Of a stretch of DNA of 57,646 nucleotides, positions 24,738 through 33,554 are shown piece after piece (position 1 is the stretch's first letter; each line of letters opens with the position of its first letter). Position numbers and translations under genes: made by a program. The notes beneath the pieces are model-generated. The model made no database searches. It saw only the letters and a list, made by a program, of their open reading frames with translations, and was not told the origin of the DNA. This stretch comes from Pseudomonas sp. AL03. Its GTDB lineage: Bacteria; Pseudomonadota; Gammaproteobacteria; Pseudomonadales; Pseudomonadaceae. The stretch covers positions 1 to 57,646 of the forward strand of contig NZ_JASBRE010000029.1 of NCBI RefSeq assembly GCF_029960815.1. Reading direction: 5' to 3'.

Positions 24738-26072
24738 TCAAGGCTTACGCTTACGCGGCCCAGTATTAAACACTGGCACCTTGCGCACAGGCTTGATCGA
24801 AGGTTCCGGCGCCGAAGCATCACCACTCTCAACCCACTTGCCCAGATTGCGTTTGCCGCCGCCGGACGTCTTCGGCTTCTTCGGTTTTTTCGGCTTCTTG
24901 ACCACCTGACCGCTGGCATCGGTATCCGGCACCCGGTGCTCAGGCTCGAAGTCATGCTCCATCTGGCGAGGCAATGTCTGACGGGTCAACGTCTCGATGG
25001 CCGACAGCAGATTCACTTCATCGGCGCAGACCAGCGAAATAGCCTGCCCGGTGGCACCCGCGCGACCGGTACGACCAATCCGGTGGATGTAGTCCTCAGC
25101 CACGATCGGCAGGTCGAAGTTGACCACCAATGGCAAATCTTCGATATCCAGACCACGGGCCGCGACGTCGGTGGCCACAAGAATCTGCACTTCACTGGCC
25201 TTGAAACGGTCCAGCGCACGCTGACGGGTCGCCTGCGGTTTGTCACCGTGGATGCCGTCGGCGTTGATGCCCAGGCCCTGGAGTTTTTCCACCAGCGCGT
25301 CCACGCCATTGCGGGTCTTGGCGAACACCAGCACCTGCTTCCACTTGCCCTTGCGCAGCAAATGGATGAACAGCTCCGGCTTGCGCTTCTTGTCCACCAC
25401 CACAACCCATTGCTTGACGGTGTTGGCAGCGACGTTGCGCGGGCTGACTTCGATGCTCAACGGATCGTTGAGCATTTGTCCGGCCAGCAAACGGATCGCG
25501 TCGGAGAAGGTCGCGGAAAACAACAGCGTCTGACGTTGCTTCGGCAGCACACGGTAAATGTTCCCCAGCTCCTCGGAAAAACCCAGATCCAGCATGCGGT
25601 CGGCTTCGTCAAGAATCAGGGTTTGCAGCTGATTGAACTTTAGGGCCTTCTGGCGATACAGGTCGAGCAAACGACCCGGGGTCGCCACCAGCACGTCGAC
25701 ACCTTTGCGCAGCTTCATCATTTGCGGGTTGATGCTGACGCCGCCGTACACCGCGTAAGTGCTCAACGGTAGATTCTCGGCGTACTGACGCACGGCTTCG
25801 TGAACCTGTTCCGCCAGTTCGCGGGTCGGCACCAGGATCAGGGCGCGCACCGAGTTGGAGGCAACTTTCGGCCCTTCCATGGCCAGCAACTGCAGCAGCG
25901 GCAGCGCGAAACCGGCGGTCTTGCCGGTGCCGGTCTGGGCCGCAGCCATCAGGTCGCGACCGGCCAGCACCGCCGGAATGGCTTGCGCCTGAACCGGCGT
26001 AGGAGTCTGGTAGCCGAGCGTCTCGAGAGAGCGCAGCAAGGGTTCGATCAGGCCAAGGGAGGCGAAAGTCAT
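24738..26072 (-). CDS. rhlE: DEAD-box RNA helicase RhlE, 444 aa
   Basis: ATP-dependent RNA helicase for rRNA and mRNA remodelling. Q-motif GYQTPTPVQAQAIP, Walker A AAQTGTGKTAGF (about residues 43-54), PTRELAEQ, TPGRLLDL, DEAD box DEADRMLDLG (about 155), SATF and the C-terminal RecA domain with VATDVAARGLDIE and HRIGRTGRAG. The tail from about residue 385 is basic and low complexity (KKPKKPKKPK, GGGKRN), as in other RhlE proteins. Confidence 0.94.
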   Translation of the reverse strand: MTFASLGLIEPLLRSLETLGYQTPTPVQAQAIPAVLAGRDLMAAAQTGTGKTAGFALPLLQLLAMEGPKVASNSVRALILVPTRELAEQVHEAVRQYAENLPLSTYAVYGGVSINPQMMKLRKGVDVLVATPGRLLDLYRQKALKFNQLQTLILDEADRMLDLGFSEELGNIYRVLPKQRQTLLFSATFSDAIRLLAGQMLNDPLSIEVSPRNVAANTVKQWVVVVDKKRKPELFIHLLRKGKWKQVLVFAKTRNGVDALVEKLQGLGINADGIHGDKPQATRQRALDRFKASEVQILVATDVAARGLDIEDLPLVVNFDLPIVAEDYIHRIGRTGRAGATGQAISLVCADEVNLLSAIETLTRQTLPRQMEHDFEPEHRVPDTDASGQVVKKPKKPKKPKTSGGGKRNLGKWVESGDASAPEPSIKPVRKVPVFNTGPRKRKP

Positions 26073-26150
26073 GGGATTACCGTAGGAAAATTCAGCGCGG
26101 GTTTTTCAAAACAAGTGTGCAAAACGAGATGCAATGGCGCGCAGTTTACC

Positions 26151-27077
26151 CTAATTCACACGGGATTCTGTCGGCACCGCTACGGCAGGTCGAACGGGAG
26201 CTCGACGCCACTGCGGCAACCCGATCAACACTACGGCACTGATGATCACCAGCATCGCCAGCCCTTCTTCAATACCGATGGTCTCACCGACAAACACGAT
26301 CCCCAGCAACACCGCCACCGCCGGGTTGACGTAGGCATAACTGGTGGCCGCCGCCGGACGCACGTTTTTCAACAGGTACATGTAGGCGTTGAAAGCGATG
26401 ATCGAACCGAAGACCGTCAGGTAGGCCAAGGCTGCCCAGCCTTCAATCGGCGGCATGCTTTCCAGATGTTCACCGCTCAGCGCACTGCCGATCAACAACG
26501 CCACGCCGCCCACCAGCATTTCCACGGCACTGGCCATCGCGCCCTGGGGCAACGGCAAATGTTTGCTCCAGACTGAACCGAAGGCCCAGGAAGCTGCCGC
26601 GAATATCAGCAATGCGGCGCCCAGCGGGCTCGATTGCAAGTTGGAGCCGAGGTTGAGCATGGCAATGCCGATCAGCCCGAGCATAATCCCGGCCCATTCG
26701 AGACGGGTATTACGCGCACCCCAGAAGTATCCGCAAAGCAAGGTAAACAGCGGCACTGTCGCCACCGCCAGCGCGGCAACGCCGGAAGCGACACCCGTGT
26801 GTTCGGCGACACTGACCGCACCGTTGCCGCACGTCAGCAGCAAGATCCCGATGATCCCGGCGGCCTTCCACTGCGCCCAGGTCGGTGCCGGCGCCCCGCG
26901 CCAACGCAGGAACGCGTACATCAGCGTCCCGGCGATCACGAAACGAATACCGGCGAGCAGCAACGGCGGCCAGTACTCCACGCCGATGCGAATCACCAGG
27001 TAGGTCGAGCCCCAAATCACGTACAACGCGAAAAAGGCGGCGATCAACGGCAAGGGAAAACGGCGTAGGCCAGGCAT
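26151..27077 (-). CDS. yedA: EamA-family transporter YedA, 308 aa
   Basis: Ten-helix drug/metabolite exporter. LIAAFFALYVIWGSTYLVIR near the start, two EamA repeats, and the YedA-like stretches RIGVEYWPPLLLAGIR, VATVPLFTLL and KNVRPAAATSYAYVNP are recognisable. I take the ATG at 27077; a TTG six codons upstream is possible. It is divergent from an Lrp/AsnC gene, which may regulate it, as Lrp regulators commonly control amino-acid exporters. Substrate not established. Confidence 0.88.
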   Translation of the reverse strand: MPGLRRFPLPLIAAFFALYVIWGSTYLVIRIGVEYWPPLLLAGIRFVIAGTLMYAFLRWRGAPAPTWAQWKAAGIIGILLLTCGNGAVSVAEHTGVASGVAALAVATVPLFTLLCGYFWGARNTRLEWAGIMLGLIGIAMLNLGSNLQSSPLGAALLIFAAASWAFGSVWSKHLPLPQGAMASAVEMLVGGVALLIGSALSGEHLESMPPIEGWAALAYLTVFGSIIAFNAYMYLLKNVRPAAATSYAYVNPAVAVLLGIVFVGETIGIEEGLAMLVIISAVVLIGLPQWRRAPVRPAVAVPTESRVN

Positions 27078-27240
27078 GGGGCGGCTCGTAGGCAAGACAA
27101 GTGAACAGCTATTCTAGAAAGGCCAGCGGCGTAAAATAAGTTACAAAACCTGTTTATAGCGCCGGTACACTTTTCAAAACACGGAGATTGCCGTTATAAA
27201 CCGTGCTTTCGAAAGTCAGTCATTTTTCAGGATTACCACG

Positions 27241-27693
27241 ATGGATAAATACGACCGCACGCTCCTCAGCGCCCTGCTGGAAAACGGTCGTGCGTCCTAC
27301 GCCGACCTGGCGCGCAAAGTGAACCTGTCCGCCCCGGCCGTGGCCGAGCGCGTGGCCAAACTCGAAGCCTGCGGGGTGATCACCGGGTACCAGGCGAAAG
27401 TCGACATGGCCAAGCTTGGATTGCCGATCCAATGCGTCATCGAACTGCGCCTGAACCAGCACGGTAATCAGAAGGCCTACGATGATCTGGTCAAAATCCC
27501 ACAACTGACCGAATGCCACCGGGTGACGGGTGATCCGTGCGTGATCATGCAGGCGGCGGTGGGATCGATGCCGGAGCTGGAAGAGTTGATTAACCGGATT
27601 GCCAAGTTCGGGTTCAGCAAGACGTCGATTGTGTTGTCGAGTGCCATCGAGAAGCGCGTGCCATTGGGGCAGTTGGAAGGAAATGGCAAATAG
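27241..27693 (+). CDS. Lrp/AsnC-family regulator, 150 aa
   Basis: Short Lrp-type regulator: helix-turn-helix at residues about 3-52 (YDRTLLSALLENGRASYADLA, NLSAPAVAERVAKLEACGVI) and a RAM/AsnC effector-binding domain (about 65-145) with TGDPCVIMQAAV. It sits 163 bp from the divergent yedA transporter gene, so an amino-acid-responsive control of that exporter is a reasonable inference. Confidence 0.9.
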   Translation: MDKYDRTLLSALLENGRASYADLARKVNLSAPAVAERVAKLEACGVITGYQAKVDMAKLGLPIQCVIELRLNQHGNQKAYDDLVKIPQLTECHRVTGDPCVIMQAAVGSMPELEELINRIAKFGFSKTSIVLSSAIEKRVPLGQLEGNGK

Positions 27694-27715
27694 GTTCAGG
27701 GGATTTGCGGTGTTT

Positions 27716-28327
27716 TTAGAATCCGCGATGCCGCTTCAAGTGCTCATTGATCTTCGCCGCCGGCACTTTCTGCAAGCTGACCAGCAGATCATGCGACAAC
27801 TCGCGCAACCCGTGCTTTTGCCGCAACTCCTGAGCCAAATGCGCCGTCAGGTTGGCCGCCATCTCGGCATCGGCCATGGCCCGGTGAGCTTTACCTGTGT
27901 TGGGCAGGCTGGCGTACGTGGTGAGGGTGCCAAGTTTGTGGTTCGGCGCGGCGGGCATCAAACGGCGGGCGAGTAGCAGCGAGCAGGCAAAGTTCTGCAA
28001 GCGTGTGCGCTTGATGCGGCCGAGTTCAAAGTCCCAGAACTTCTGGTCGAACGCGGCGTTGTGCGCCAGCAGCGGTGTGATGCCGACGAACTCGTTGACT
28101 TCGTTCATCACCTGCTCGGCCGACGGCGCGGTGCGCAGCATGGCGTTACTGATGCCGGTGAGTTGTTCGATAAAGGCCGGGACGCGCACGCCGGCATTCA
28201 TCAGGCTCTGGTAACGCTCGACGATGCGCCCCTGTTCAAGGATCACCACGGCAATTTCCGTGGCCCGGCAGCTGCTGCTCGGGGAGATCCCGGTGGTTTC
28301 AAAGTCGATGACTGCTATGCGTTCCAA
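27716..28327 (-). CDS. DEDDh 3'-5' exonuclease, 203 aa
   Basis: DnaQ-like nuclease. ExoI AVIDFETTGISP (residues 5-16, Asp8/Glu10), ExoII LAHNAAFDQKFWD (about 90, Asp), ExoIII HRAMADAEMAA with the DEDDh histidine at about 152. It resembles DNA polymerase III epsilon-like proteins without the polymerase-binding tail, so it is probably a stand-alone exonuclease. It lies 22 bp downstream of a NYN-domain RNase-like gene on the same strand, forming a two-nuclease unit. Confidence 0.9.
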   Translation of the reverse strand: MERIAVIDFETTGISPSSSCRATEIAVVILEQGRIVERYQSLMNAGVRVPAFIEQLTGISNAMLRTAPSAEQVMNEVNEFVGITPLLAHNAAFDQKFWDFELGRIKRTRLQNFACSLLLARRLMPAAPNHKLGTLTTYASLPNTGKAHRAMADAEMAANLTAHLAQELRQKHGLRELSHDLLVSLQKVPAAKINEHLKRHRGF

Positions 28328-28349
28328 ACCTGTTTCAACTCCGTAAAAA

Positions 28350-28829
28350 TCAATTCTTGAGCAGCAACGCGCCTTCGATCGGCACGTAGCGGCTGGCGGC
28401 GCGGATCAGCGAGTTGGCCGTCAGGCCCGGCACGCCGTAGGCCACCGCTTGCACCCCGTGCTTTGTGATGATGCGCTCCAGCAGCATGTCGAAATCACCG
28501 TCACCGGAGGCCAGCACCACTTCGTCGACATGATCGGCGGCGTCCATGATATCGAGGGTGATGCCCACGTCCCAGTCGCCCTTGGCCGAGCCATCGCTGC
28601 GCTGGATGTAGGGCTTGAGCTTCACGGTGAAACCGAGGTTGCGCAGGATCTGCTGGAATTGCTGCTGTTTGCTGTCGCCACGATCGATCGCGTAGGCATA
28701 GGCCTCGACGATCTGCCCCTGTTTGCTGATGTCAGCCCACAGGGCGGCATAGTTGAAGTGGCAACCATAAGCCTGACGCACGGTGTAATAGAGGTTCTGG
28801 ACATCGGCGAACACTGCGATTTTTTTCAC
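28350..28829 (-). CDS. NYN-domain (LabA/DUF88-type) protein, putative RNase, 159 aa
   Basis: PIN-like fold protein. Acidic active-site residues are in place: FADVQNLYY (Asp9, Asn12), KGDWDVGITLD (about 85-94) and ASGDGDFDMLLE (about 107-118). LabA/NYN proteins bind metal and are thought to cleave RNA; the target is unknown. Upstream member of a pair with the DEDDh exonuclease. Length is typical for a single-domain member. Confidence 0.88.
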   Translation of the reverse strand: MKKIAVFADVQNLYYTVRQAYGCHFNYAALWADISKQGQIVEAYAYAIDRGDSKQQQFQQILRNLGFTVKLKPYIQRSDGSAKGDWDVGITLDIMDAADHVDEVVLASGDGDFDMLLERIITKHGVQAVAYGVPGLTANSLIRAASRYVPIEGALLLKN

Positions 28830-28932
28830 CGGTCATCCTCATTAGCGCGCCGGAGCGCGGGCAGGATCAGGCACCAGGCCCGAAAAGTTGCCCAGTATGC
28901 CAGTCTGAAGGATTGTTCCGCGAATAATCGGC

Positions 28933-28954
28933 CCGGAGCGCCAGAGCGCTCCGG
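28933..28954 (-). terminator. Hairpin after the DUF2076 gene
   Basis: A 9-bp GC stem CCGGAGCGC / GCGCTCCGG with a 4-base loop, just beyond the stop of the DUF2076 gene. The T-tract on the minus strand is poor, so termination strength is uncertain. Confidence 0.55.
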
Positions 28955-28966
28955 ACGAATGGTGTA

Positions 28967-29725
28967 TCAGACGAAGGAATCGTCGTCGCCGCCGAAAAAC
29001 GATGAGCTGTCATCGCTGTAGCCGGCGTCGGTAAAGCCGCCCTGATCGTTGGCGTTGTTGTCAGCCACGCGCTGATCATCGCCTCCGCCATTGCCGCTGT
29101 CGCTCTGATCATTGACCTGAGCCGGTTCTTCCTTGATGACTTCAGCCACTTCCGGCTGCTGATTGTGGTGGAACAGGCTGCTGATGCCTTGCGCCAGCAT
29201 CACGCCACCGGCCACACCGGCTGCGGTTTTCAGCGCACCACCGAGGAAACCGCTGCCGGCAGGCTGTTGCGCAGCGTCATTCTGCTGAGGAGGCGCTGAG
29301 CCGAAGTTCTGTTGTGGCGGCTGCGAATTGAACGACGGCCCCGCCGGTTCACGCCAGCCGCCACCGCTCGATGCGGGTGGGCTTTGGGTTGGAGCAGGCT
29401 GCGAATCACGGGAACCGCCACCGAATATGCTCGATAGAAAGCCGCCGCTGGTTGCCGGAGCCGCCGGCTGAGCTTTGGCCTGCTGCAGTTCGGCCTGCAA
29501 TTGCTGGACTTGCTGAGCGAGTTGCTTGTTCTGTTCGTCGAGGCTCTTGAGGGCCGCCTCTTGCACCAGAATCGCCTGGGTCATGAAATAGCCTGCCGCT
29601 GGCTGGCGAGTCAGGTGTTCCTTGATCCGCGCCTCAGCCTGGGCGTCGCGCGGGGCTGAGTCCGTTTCGGCCTGTTGCAGCCGGGAAAACAGTCCATCGA
29701 TCAGGGTTTGTTCTTCGCTGTTCAT
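28967..29725 (-). CDS. DUF2076 domain protein, 252 aa
   Basis: N-terminal helical region MNSEEQTLIDGLFSRLQQAE, then a coiled coil (about 60-85, EQNKQLAQQVQQLQAELQQA), a low-complexity linker rich in P, Q, S and G, a short glycine/alanine hydrophobic stretch (GGALKTAAGVAGGVMLAQG, about 165-183) and an acidic tail ending DDSSSFFGGDDDSFV. This is the DUF2076 architecture; the function is not known. The acidic, disordered C terminus suggests a scaffold or periplasm-associated role, which is only speculation. Confidence 0.88.
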   Translation of the reverse strand: MNSEEQTLIDGLFSRLQQAETDSAPRDAQAEARIKEHLTRQPAAGYFMTQAILVQEAALKSLDEQNKQLAQQVQQLQAELQQAKAQPAAPATSGGFLSSIFGGGSRDSQPAPTQSPPASSGGGWREPAGPSFNSQPPQQNFGSAPPQQNDAAQQPAGSGFLGGALKTAAGVAGGVMLAQGISSLFHHNQQPEVAEVIKEEPAQVNDQSDSGNGGGDDQRVADNNANDQGGFTDAGYSDDSSSFFGGDDDSFV

Positions 29726-29900
29726 GGCGACCTCGTAGATTGCCGGGAATATCTGCCCTATCCACTGTGGATAAGGGACACCCCTCTAATGGAGGTTGAT
29801 GCAGGATGTTTCAATGGTCTTTACCGAACGTTTACGTTTGCGCCCCAAAGCGCTTCATCGGTTAAAGTGTGCCACTGCTTCCAACCTGCGATACCGACTG

Positions 29901-30575
29901 ATGAATTCGTTCGATGTACTGCGTGACTCTCTGTATTTCTTCAAACGCAATCTGGGCCAGATCGTTCGGCTGTGCCTACCGCTGGTGATCTTCGAGGCGC
30001 TGTTGCAACTGGTGGTCGACCACTCCACCGAGCCGGACAGTTTTCCTGGTATCAGCGTGATGGTCGGCTTGCTGGTCTACCCGCTTTACTCCGGCGCACT
30101 GATCCTGTTTCTCGATGCTCGCAGCCGTGGCGAATCGCCGCGAAATCGCGACCTGCTGGCGATGTCCGCGACCCTGTGGCCACGCTTCGCCCTGCTCACC
30201 GCCCTCAATACCCTGCTGATTCTGATCGGCCTGTCGCTGTATTTCCTGCCGGGCATCTGGCTGATGGTGACCCTGGCGTTTGGCGAATACCTGTTGGTGC
30301 TACGCGGCCTGGCCCCGCTGGCGGCGATGAAGGAAAGCCTGCGCCTGACCCGCGGCCACTTCCTGCGCATTCTGGTGTGCATTTTGTGCGTGATGGCGCC
30401 GTTGTGGCTACTCAAGGGCGCGACCCTCGCGGTTTACCCAGAGCCGCAGAACCCGGTGTTTTCTCTGCTGATCGACAGTGCTCACAGCTTCCTGCAACTG
30501 TTCACCAGCGTGGTGCTGTTCCGCTTGTTCATGCTGATCAGCGATGTGCCCGAAAAAATTGACGGGCCGCTCTGA
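29901..30575 (+). CDS. YciC-family integral membrane protein, 224 aa
   Basis: Starts MNSFDVLRDSLYFFKRNLGQI, typical of the YciC/UPF0259 family, with about six transmembrane helices and the conserved motif LAPLAAMKESLRLTRGH (about 130-146). I chose this ATG over one 35 codons upstream because of family length and the non-conserved basic leader. The function is unknown; inner membrane. The DUF2076 gene is divergent. Confidence 0.82.
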   Translation: MNSFDVLRDSLYFFKRNLGQIVRLCLPLVIFEALLQLVVDHSTEPDSFPGISVMVGLLVYPLYSGALILFLDARSRGESPRNRDLLAMSATLWPRFALLTALNTLLILIGLSLYFLPGIWLMVTLAFGEYLLVLRGLAPLAAMKESLRLTRGHFLRILVCILCVMAPLWLLKGATLAVYPEPQNPVFSLLIDSAHSFLQLFTSVVLFRLFMLISDVPEKIDGPL

Positions 30576-30585
30576 CTAGACGACG

Positions 30586-30731
30586 CGCCCCTTGTAGCAG
30601 CTGGCGCAGCCTGCGTTCGGCTGCGAAGCAGTCGCAAAATCAGTGCTCAGGGTGAATCAGGTAAATCGCGTGAGCCGGTTTAACGACTGCTTCGCAGCCG
30701 AACGCAGGCTTCGCCAGCTGCTACAGGGGCG
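30586..30731. repeat. Large inverted REP doublet, copy 1
   Basis: Two arms of about 48 bp in opposite orientation, 30586-30634 and 30684-30731. They differ only by one indel and one substitution, with the core GCCTGCGTTCGGCTGCGAAG. The arms are separated by 49 bp. It sits between yciC and the EEP hydrolase gene. A second, more diverged copy with the same core lies at 52023-52151. Confidence 0.9.
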
Positions 30732-30830
30732 TGTCACGGCTAATTGATGGGTATGCCGTTTCGCCCTTGGGCTTAAGCCGGATGCTCGGTTATGCTCGGG
30801 GTCAACTTTTGTAACGCTATAAGCCGAGCC

Positions 30831-31910
30831 ATGACCCGTCTACTGCGCTACACCCTGCTGGGCCTGTTGATGATGACCGGCCTGATTGCCTTGCTGATCT
30901 ACAACCTGACCTGGCGTCCCGAACCCAAGGAAGCATTACCGGTCGTTTGCAACGCCCAGGCACCGACGCTGGTGCCCGGTCAGGCGCTGAAGGTGATGAC
31001 CTGGAACGTCCAGTACCTGGCGGGAAAACGCTACGTATTCTGGAATGACCTGGCGGCCGGCAATGACGAAAAACCCACGCCCGATGACATGGCCTTCAGC
31101 CTTGATGAAGTGGCGCGGGTGATCCGCGACGAGCAACCGGATGTCGTGCTGTTGCAGGAGCTGGATGACGGCGCCAAGGCCAGCGATTACCAAAGCCAGT
31201 TCAAGCTGCTTCAGGAGCGGGTCGCGGACCTTTATCCGTGCGGCGCTCACGCCTTCGACTGGAAAGCCGATTTCGTGCCTGAGTCGCACATTTTCGGCAG
31301 CGTCGGCCGGCAGTTGGCCACCCTCAGCCGCTATCAGATCGAGCACGCCGAACGCCTTCAATTACCGGTCGTGCCGGCCAACTTCGTCACCCGCCAGTTC
31401 AAACCGAAAAACGCCTTGTTGGTCACCTATCTGCCGCTGAGTGACGGCGGTCAGGTAGCGGTGCTCAACACCCATCTGGACCGCGTTACCCAGCCCGACG
31501 AAACGCTGCAAGCCCAGGTGACGGCCGTGGCCAAAGTCCTCGACACGTTCGAAAGCCGCGGCACGCCGTGGTTGATCGGCGGGGACTTCAACCTGTTGCC
31601 GCTGGGGCAATATCGACGCCTGCCCGATGAGCAACGCACGCCCTACTCCGCCGACAGTGCGCTGCATGTGCTGTGGGACAAGTACCCGATGATCCCGACC
31701 AACAACGAAGCCAGCGGCATTGATCGAGCGCGGTGGCTGACCCACTACCCGAACGATCCGGGCTTGAACGGCCCGGACCGGACGGTCGACTTCCTGTTCT
31801 ACAGTCCGCGGATCAAACGGGTCGAGGCGATGGTGAGGCAGGACGACACCTTGCGCATTTCCGATCACTTGCCAGTGATCGCAAGGTTCCTCTTGCCTGC
31901 GGCGCCCTAG
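30831..31910 (+). CDS. Endonuclease/exonuclease/phosphatase family protein, 359 aa
   Basis: One N-terminal transmembrane segment (residues about 5-24, LLRYTLLGLLMMTGLIALLIY) followed by an EEP metal-dependent hydrolase domain: VMTWNVQYL (about 58), LLQELDD (about 108), LNTHLDRVT (about 222), IGGDFNLLP (about 252) and the terminal ISDHLPVIA (about 344). The domain would face the periplasm. Family substrates range from DNA to phospholipids and phosphoinositides; here it is not predictable. Confidence 0.88.
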   Translation: MTRLLRYTLLGLLMMTGLIALLIYNLTWRPEPKEALPVVCNAQAPTLVPGQALKVMTWNVQYLAGKRYVFWNDLAAGNDEKPTPDDMAFSLDEVARVIRDEQPDVVLLQELDDGAKASDYQSQFKLLQERVADLYPCGAHAFDWKADFVPESHIFGSVGRQLATLSRYQIEHAERLQLPVVPANFVTRQFKPKNALLVTYLPLSDGGQVAVLNTHLDRVTQPDETLQAQVTAVAKVLDTFESRGTPWLIGGDFNLLPLGQYRRLPDEQRTPYSADSALHVLWDKYPMIPTNNEASGIDRARWLTHYPNDPGLNGPDRTVDFLFYSPRIKRVEAMVRQDDTLRISDHLPVIARFLLPAAP

Positions 31911-31917
31911 GGCTGAA

Positions 31918-32754
31918 TCAATGTTCCTCCTCCAGCTCATCATGCAGTAACCCGAAGATCTTGCGCTTCATGTCGATGAACGAGCGCTCCATGACCCTGT
32001 CCAGGGTCCGTGGGCGCTCGATCGGCACGTCCAGAATTTGCTTGATCCGCCCAGGCCTGGCCCCCATCACGTAGACCCGGTCACCCAGCAGAATCGCCTC
32101 GTCGATATCGTGGGTCACGAACAACACGGTCTTCTTGCTGTTGCCCCAGACCCGCAACAACAGCTGCTGCATTTGCAGGCGCGTCTGGCTGTCGAGTGCG
32201 CCGAAGGGCTCGTCCATCAGCAGGATTTGCGGGTCGTTGGCCAGCGCCCGAGCAATGGCGACGCGCTGCATCATGCCGCCGGAAAGCTGCTTGGCGTAGT
32301 TATCGGCGAACCCGGTCAGACCCACTTCGTTGACGTAGTAGTCGACGATGTCCTTGCGCTGGGCGGCCGCCATGCCGCGACGCTTGAGGCCGAACTCGAC
32401 GTTCTGGCGCACGGTCAGCCAGGGGAACAGCGTATAGCTCTGAAACACCATGCCGCGATCCGCGCCCGGGCCCTGCACGTGCTGACCGCCGACGTAGATT
32501 TCGCCTTCCGTGGGCTCATTCAGACCTGCCGTGAGATACAGCAGACTCGACTTGCCGCAGCCCGAAGGCCCGACCAGTACGGCGAATTGTTGATCCGGCA
32601 CTTCGAAAGACACCTGCTCTAACGCTGTGAATATTCCGCCATCAGGCTTCTGATAACGCAGGCTGACCTTGTCCACTTGCAGCCGTGGCGCGGCGTGCAC
32701 CGGGGCCGCCTGTGGCGTGATGAAACGCGGGTTGACGGCGCTTACTGAGCCCAT
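31918..32754 (-). CDS. ABC transporter ATP-binding protein, nitrate/sulfonate/taurine type, 278 aa
   Basis: ATPase with Walker A GPSGCGKSS (about residues 62-70), Q-loop FQSYTLFPWL, signature LSGGMMQRVAIARAL (about 158), Walker B LLMDEPFGALDSQ (about 180) and H-loop FVTHDIDEAI. The Ssu/Tau/Nrt group is indicated by FQSYTLFPWLTV and the DIDEAILLGDR segment. It overlaps the upstream permease gene by 13 bp and is the last gene of the importer operon. Its receptor gene is frameshifted. Confidence 0.93.
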   Translation of the reverse strand: MGSVSAVNPRFITPQAAPVHAAPRLQVDKVSLRYQKPDGGIFTALEQVSFEVPDQQFAVLVGPSGCGKSSLLYLTAGLNEPTEGEIYVGGQHVQGPGADRGMVFQSYTLFPWLTVRQNVEFGLKRRGMAAAQRKDIVDYYVNEVGLTGFADNYAKQLSGGMMQRVAIARALANDPQILLMDEPFGALDSQTRLQMQQLLLRVWGNSKKTVLFVTHDIDEAILLGDRVYVMGARPGRIKQILDVPIERPRTLDRVMERSFIDMKRKIFGLLHDELEEEH

Positions 32755-33545
32755 GCGGTGATCCTCAGACGTAGGAAACGAAACAGTTGATCGGTGACCA
32801 GGCCCAACAGGCCGATGATCGCGATGGCCAGAAAGATCACATCCACTTGAAAGCCGCGCATGGCTTTAAGGCTCAGGTAACCCAGGCCGCTGGACGCCGC
32901 AACCAGCTCGGCGACCACCAGGTAAGTCCAGGCCCAGCCCATCGTCACGCGCAAGGCATCGAGCACACCCGGCAACGACGCCGGGGCAATCACATGCAGC
33001 ACCGCATCGCGGCGGTTCGAACCCAAGGTGTAAGACGCGTTGATCAGGTCCTTGGAGATACCTTTGGACACGTCCGCGATCATCACCAGTTGCTGGAAAA
33101 ACACGCCGAAGATGATCACCGAGACCCGCTGCTCCAGACCGATGCCGATCCACAGAATGAACAACGGCACGAACGAAGTGACCGGCAGGTAGCGGATGAA
33201 ATTGACCATCGGCTCAAGGAACGCCTGGACGATGCGAAAGCTGCCCATCAGCAACCCCAGCGGCACCGCCACCAACGACGAGACGATGAAACCGACCATC
33301 ACCACTTCGAGGCTGGCCCATACATGCAGGCCGAGGGTGCCGTCGCGGCTCAGGCGCACGGCGGCCTCGACCACCGCGCCCGGTGTCGGCAAGAACATGC
33401 CCGGCACCACGCCGCCGTAAGACAACCCGGCCCACAGGCCGACCAACAACACCCAGGCCAGACCGCTCGCGCTCCAAATCACCGAAACCGGCAAACCGGT
33501 CTTGGGCGTGATACAGCGGCTCAGCCATGAATTGCGCTTGAACAT
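32742..33545 (-). CDS. ABC transporter permease, nitrate/sulfonate/taurine type, 267 aa
   Basis: BPD_transp_1 permease of the Tau/Ssu group with about six helices. The EAA-loop, which contacts the ATPase, reads KDLINASYTLGSNRRDAVLHVIAPASLPGVLDALR (about 165-199). The start has GGAGG eight bases upstream, lying over the stop of the receptor gene, so the three importer genes are read as one operon. Substrate inferred from neighbours to be an amine or sulfonate. Confidence 0.93.
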   Translation of the reverse strand: MFKRNSWLSRCITPKTGLPVSVIWSASGLAWVLLVGLWAGLSYGGVVPGMFLPTPGAVVEAAVRLSRDGTLGLHVWASLEVVMVGFIVSSLVAVPLGLLMGSFRIVQAFLEPMVNFIRYLPVTSFVPLFILWIGIGLEQRVSVIIFGVFFQQLVMIADVSKGISKDLINASYTLGSNRRDAVLHVIAPASLPGVLDALRVTMGWAWTYLVVAELVAASSGLGYLSLKAMRGFQVDVIFLAIAIIGLLGLVTDQLFRFLRLRITAWAQ

Positions 33546-33554
33546 GCGGACCTC

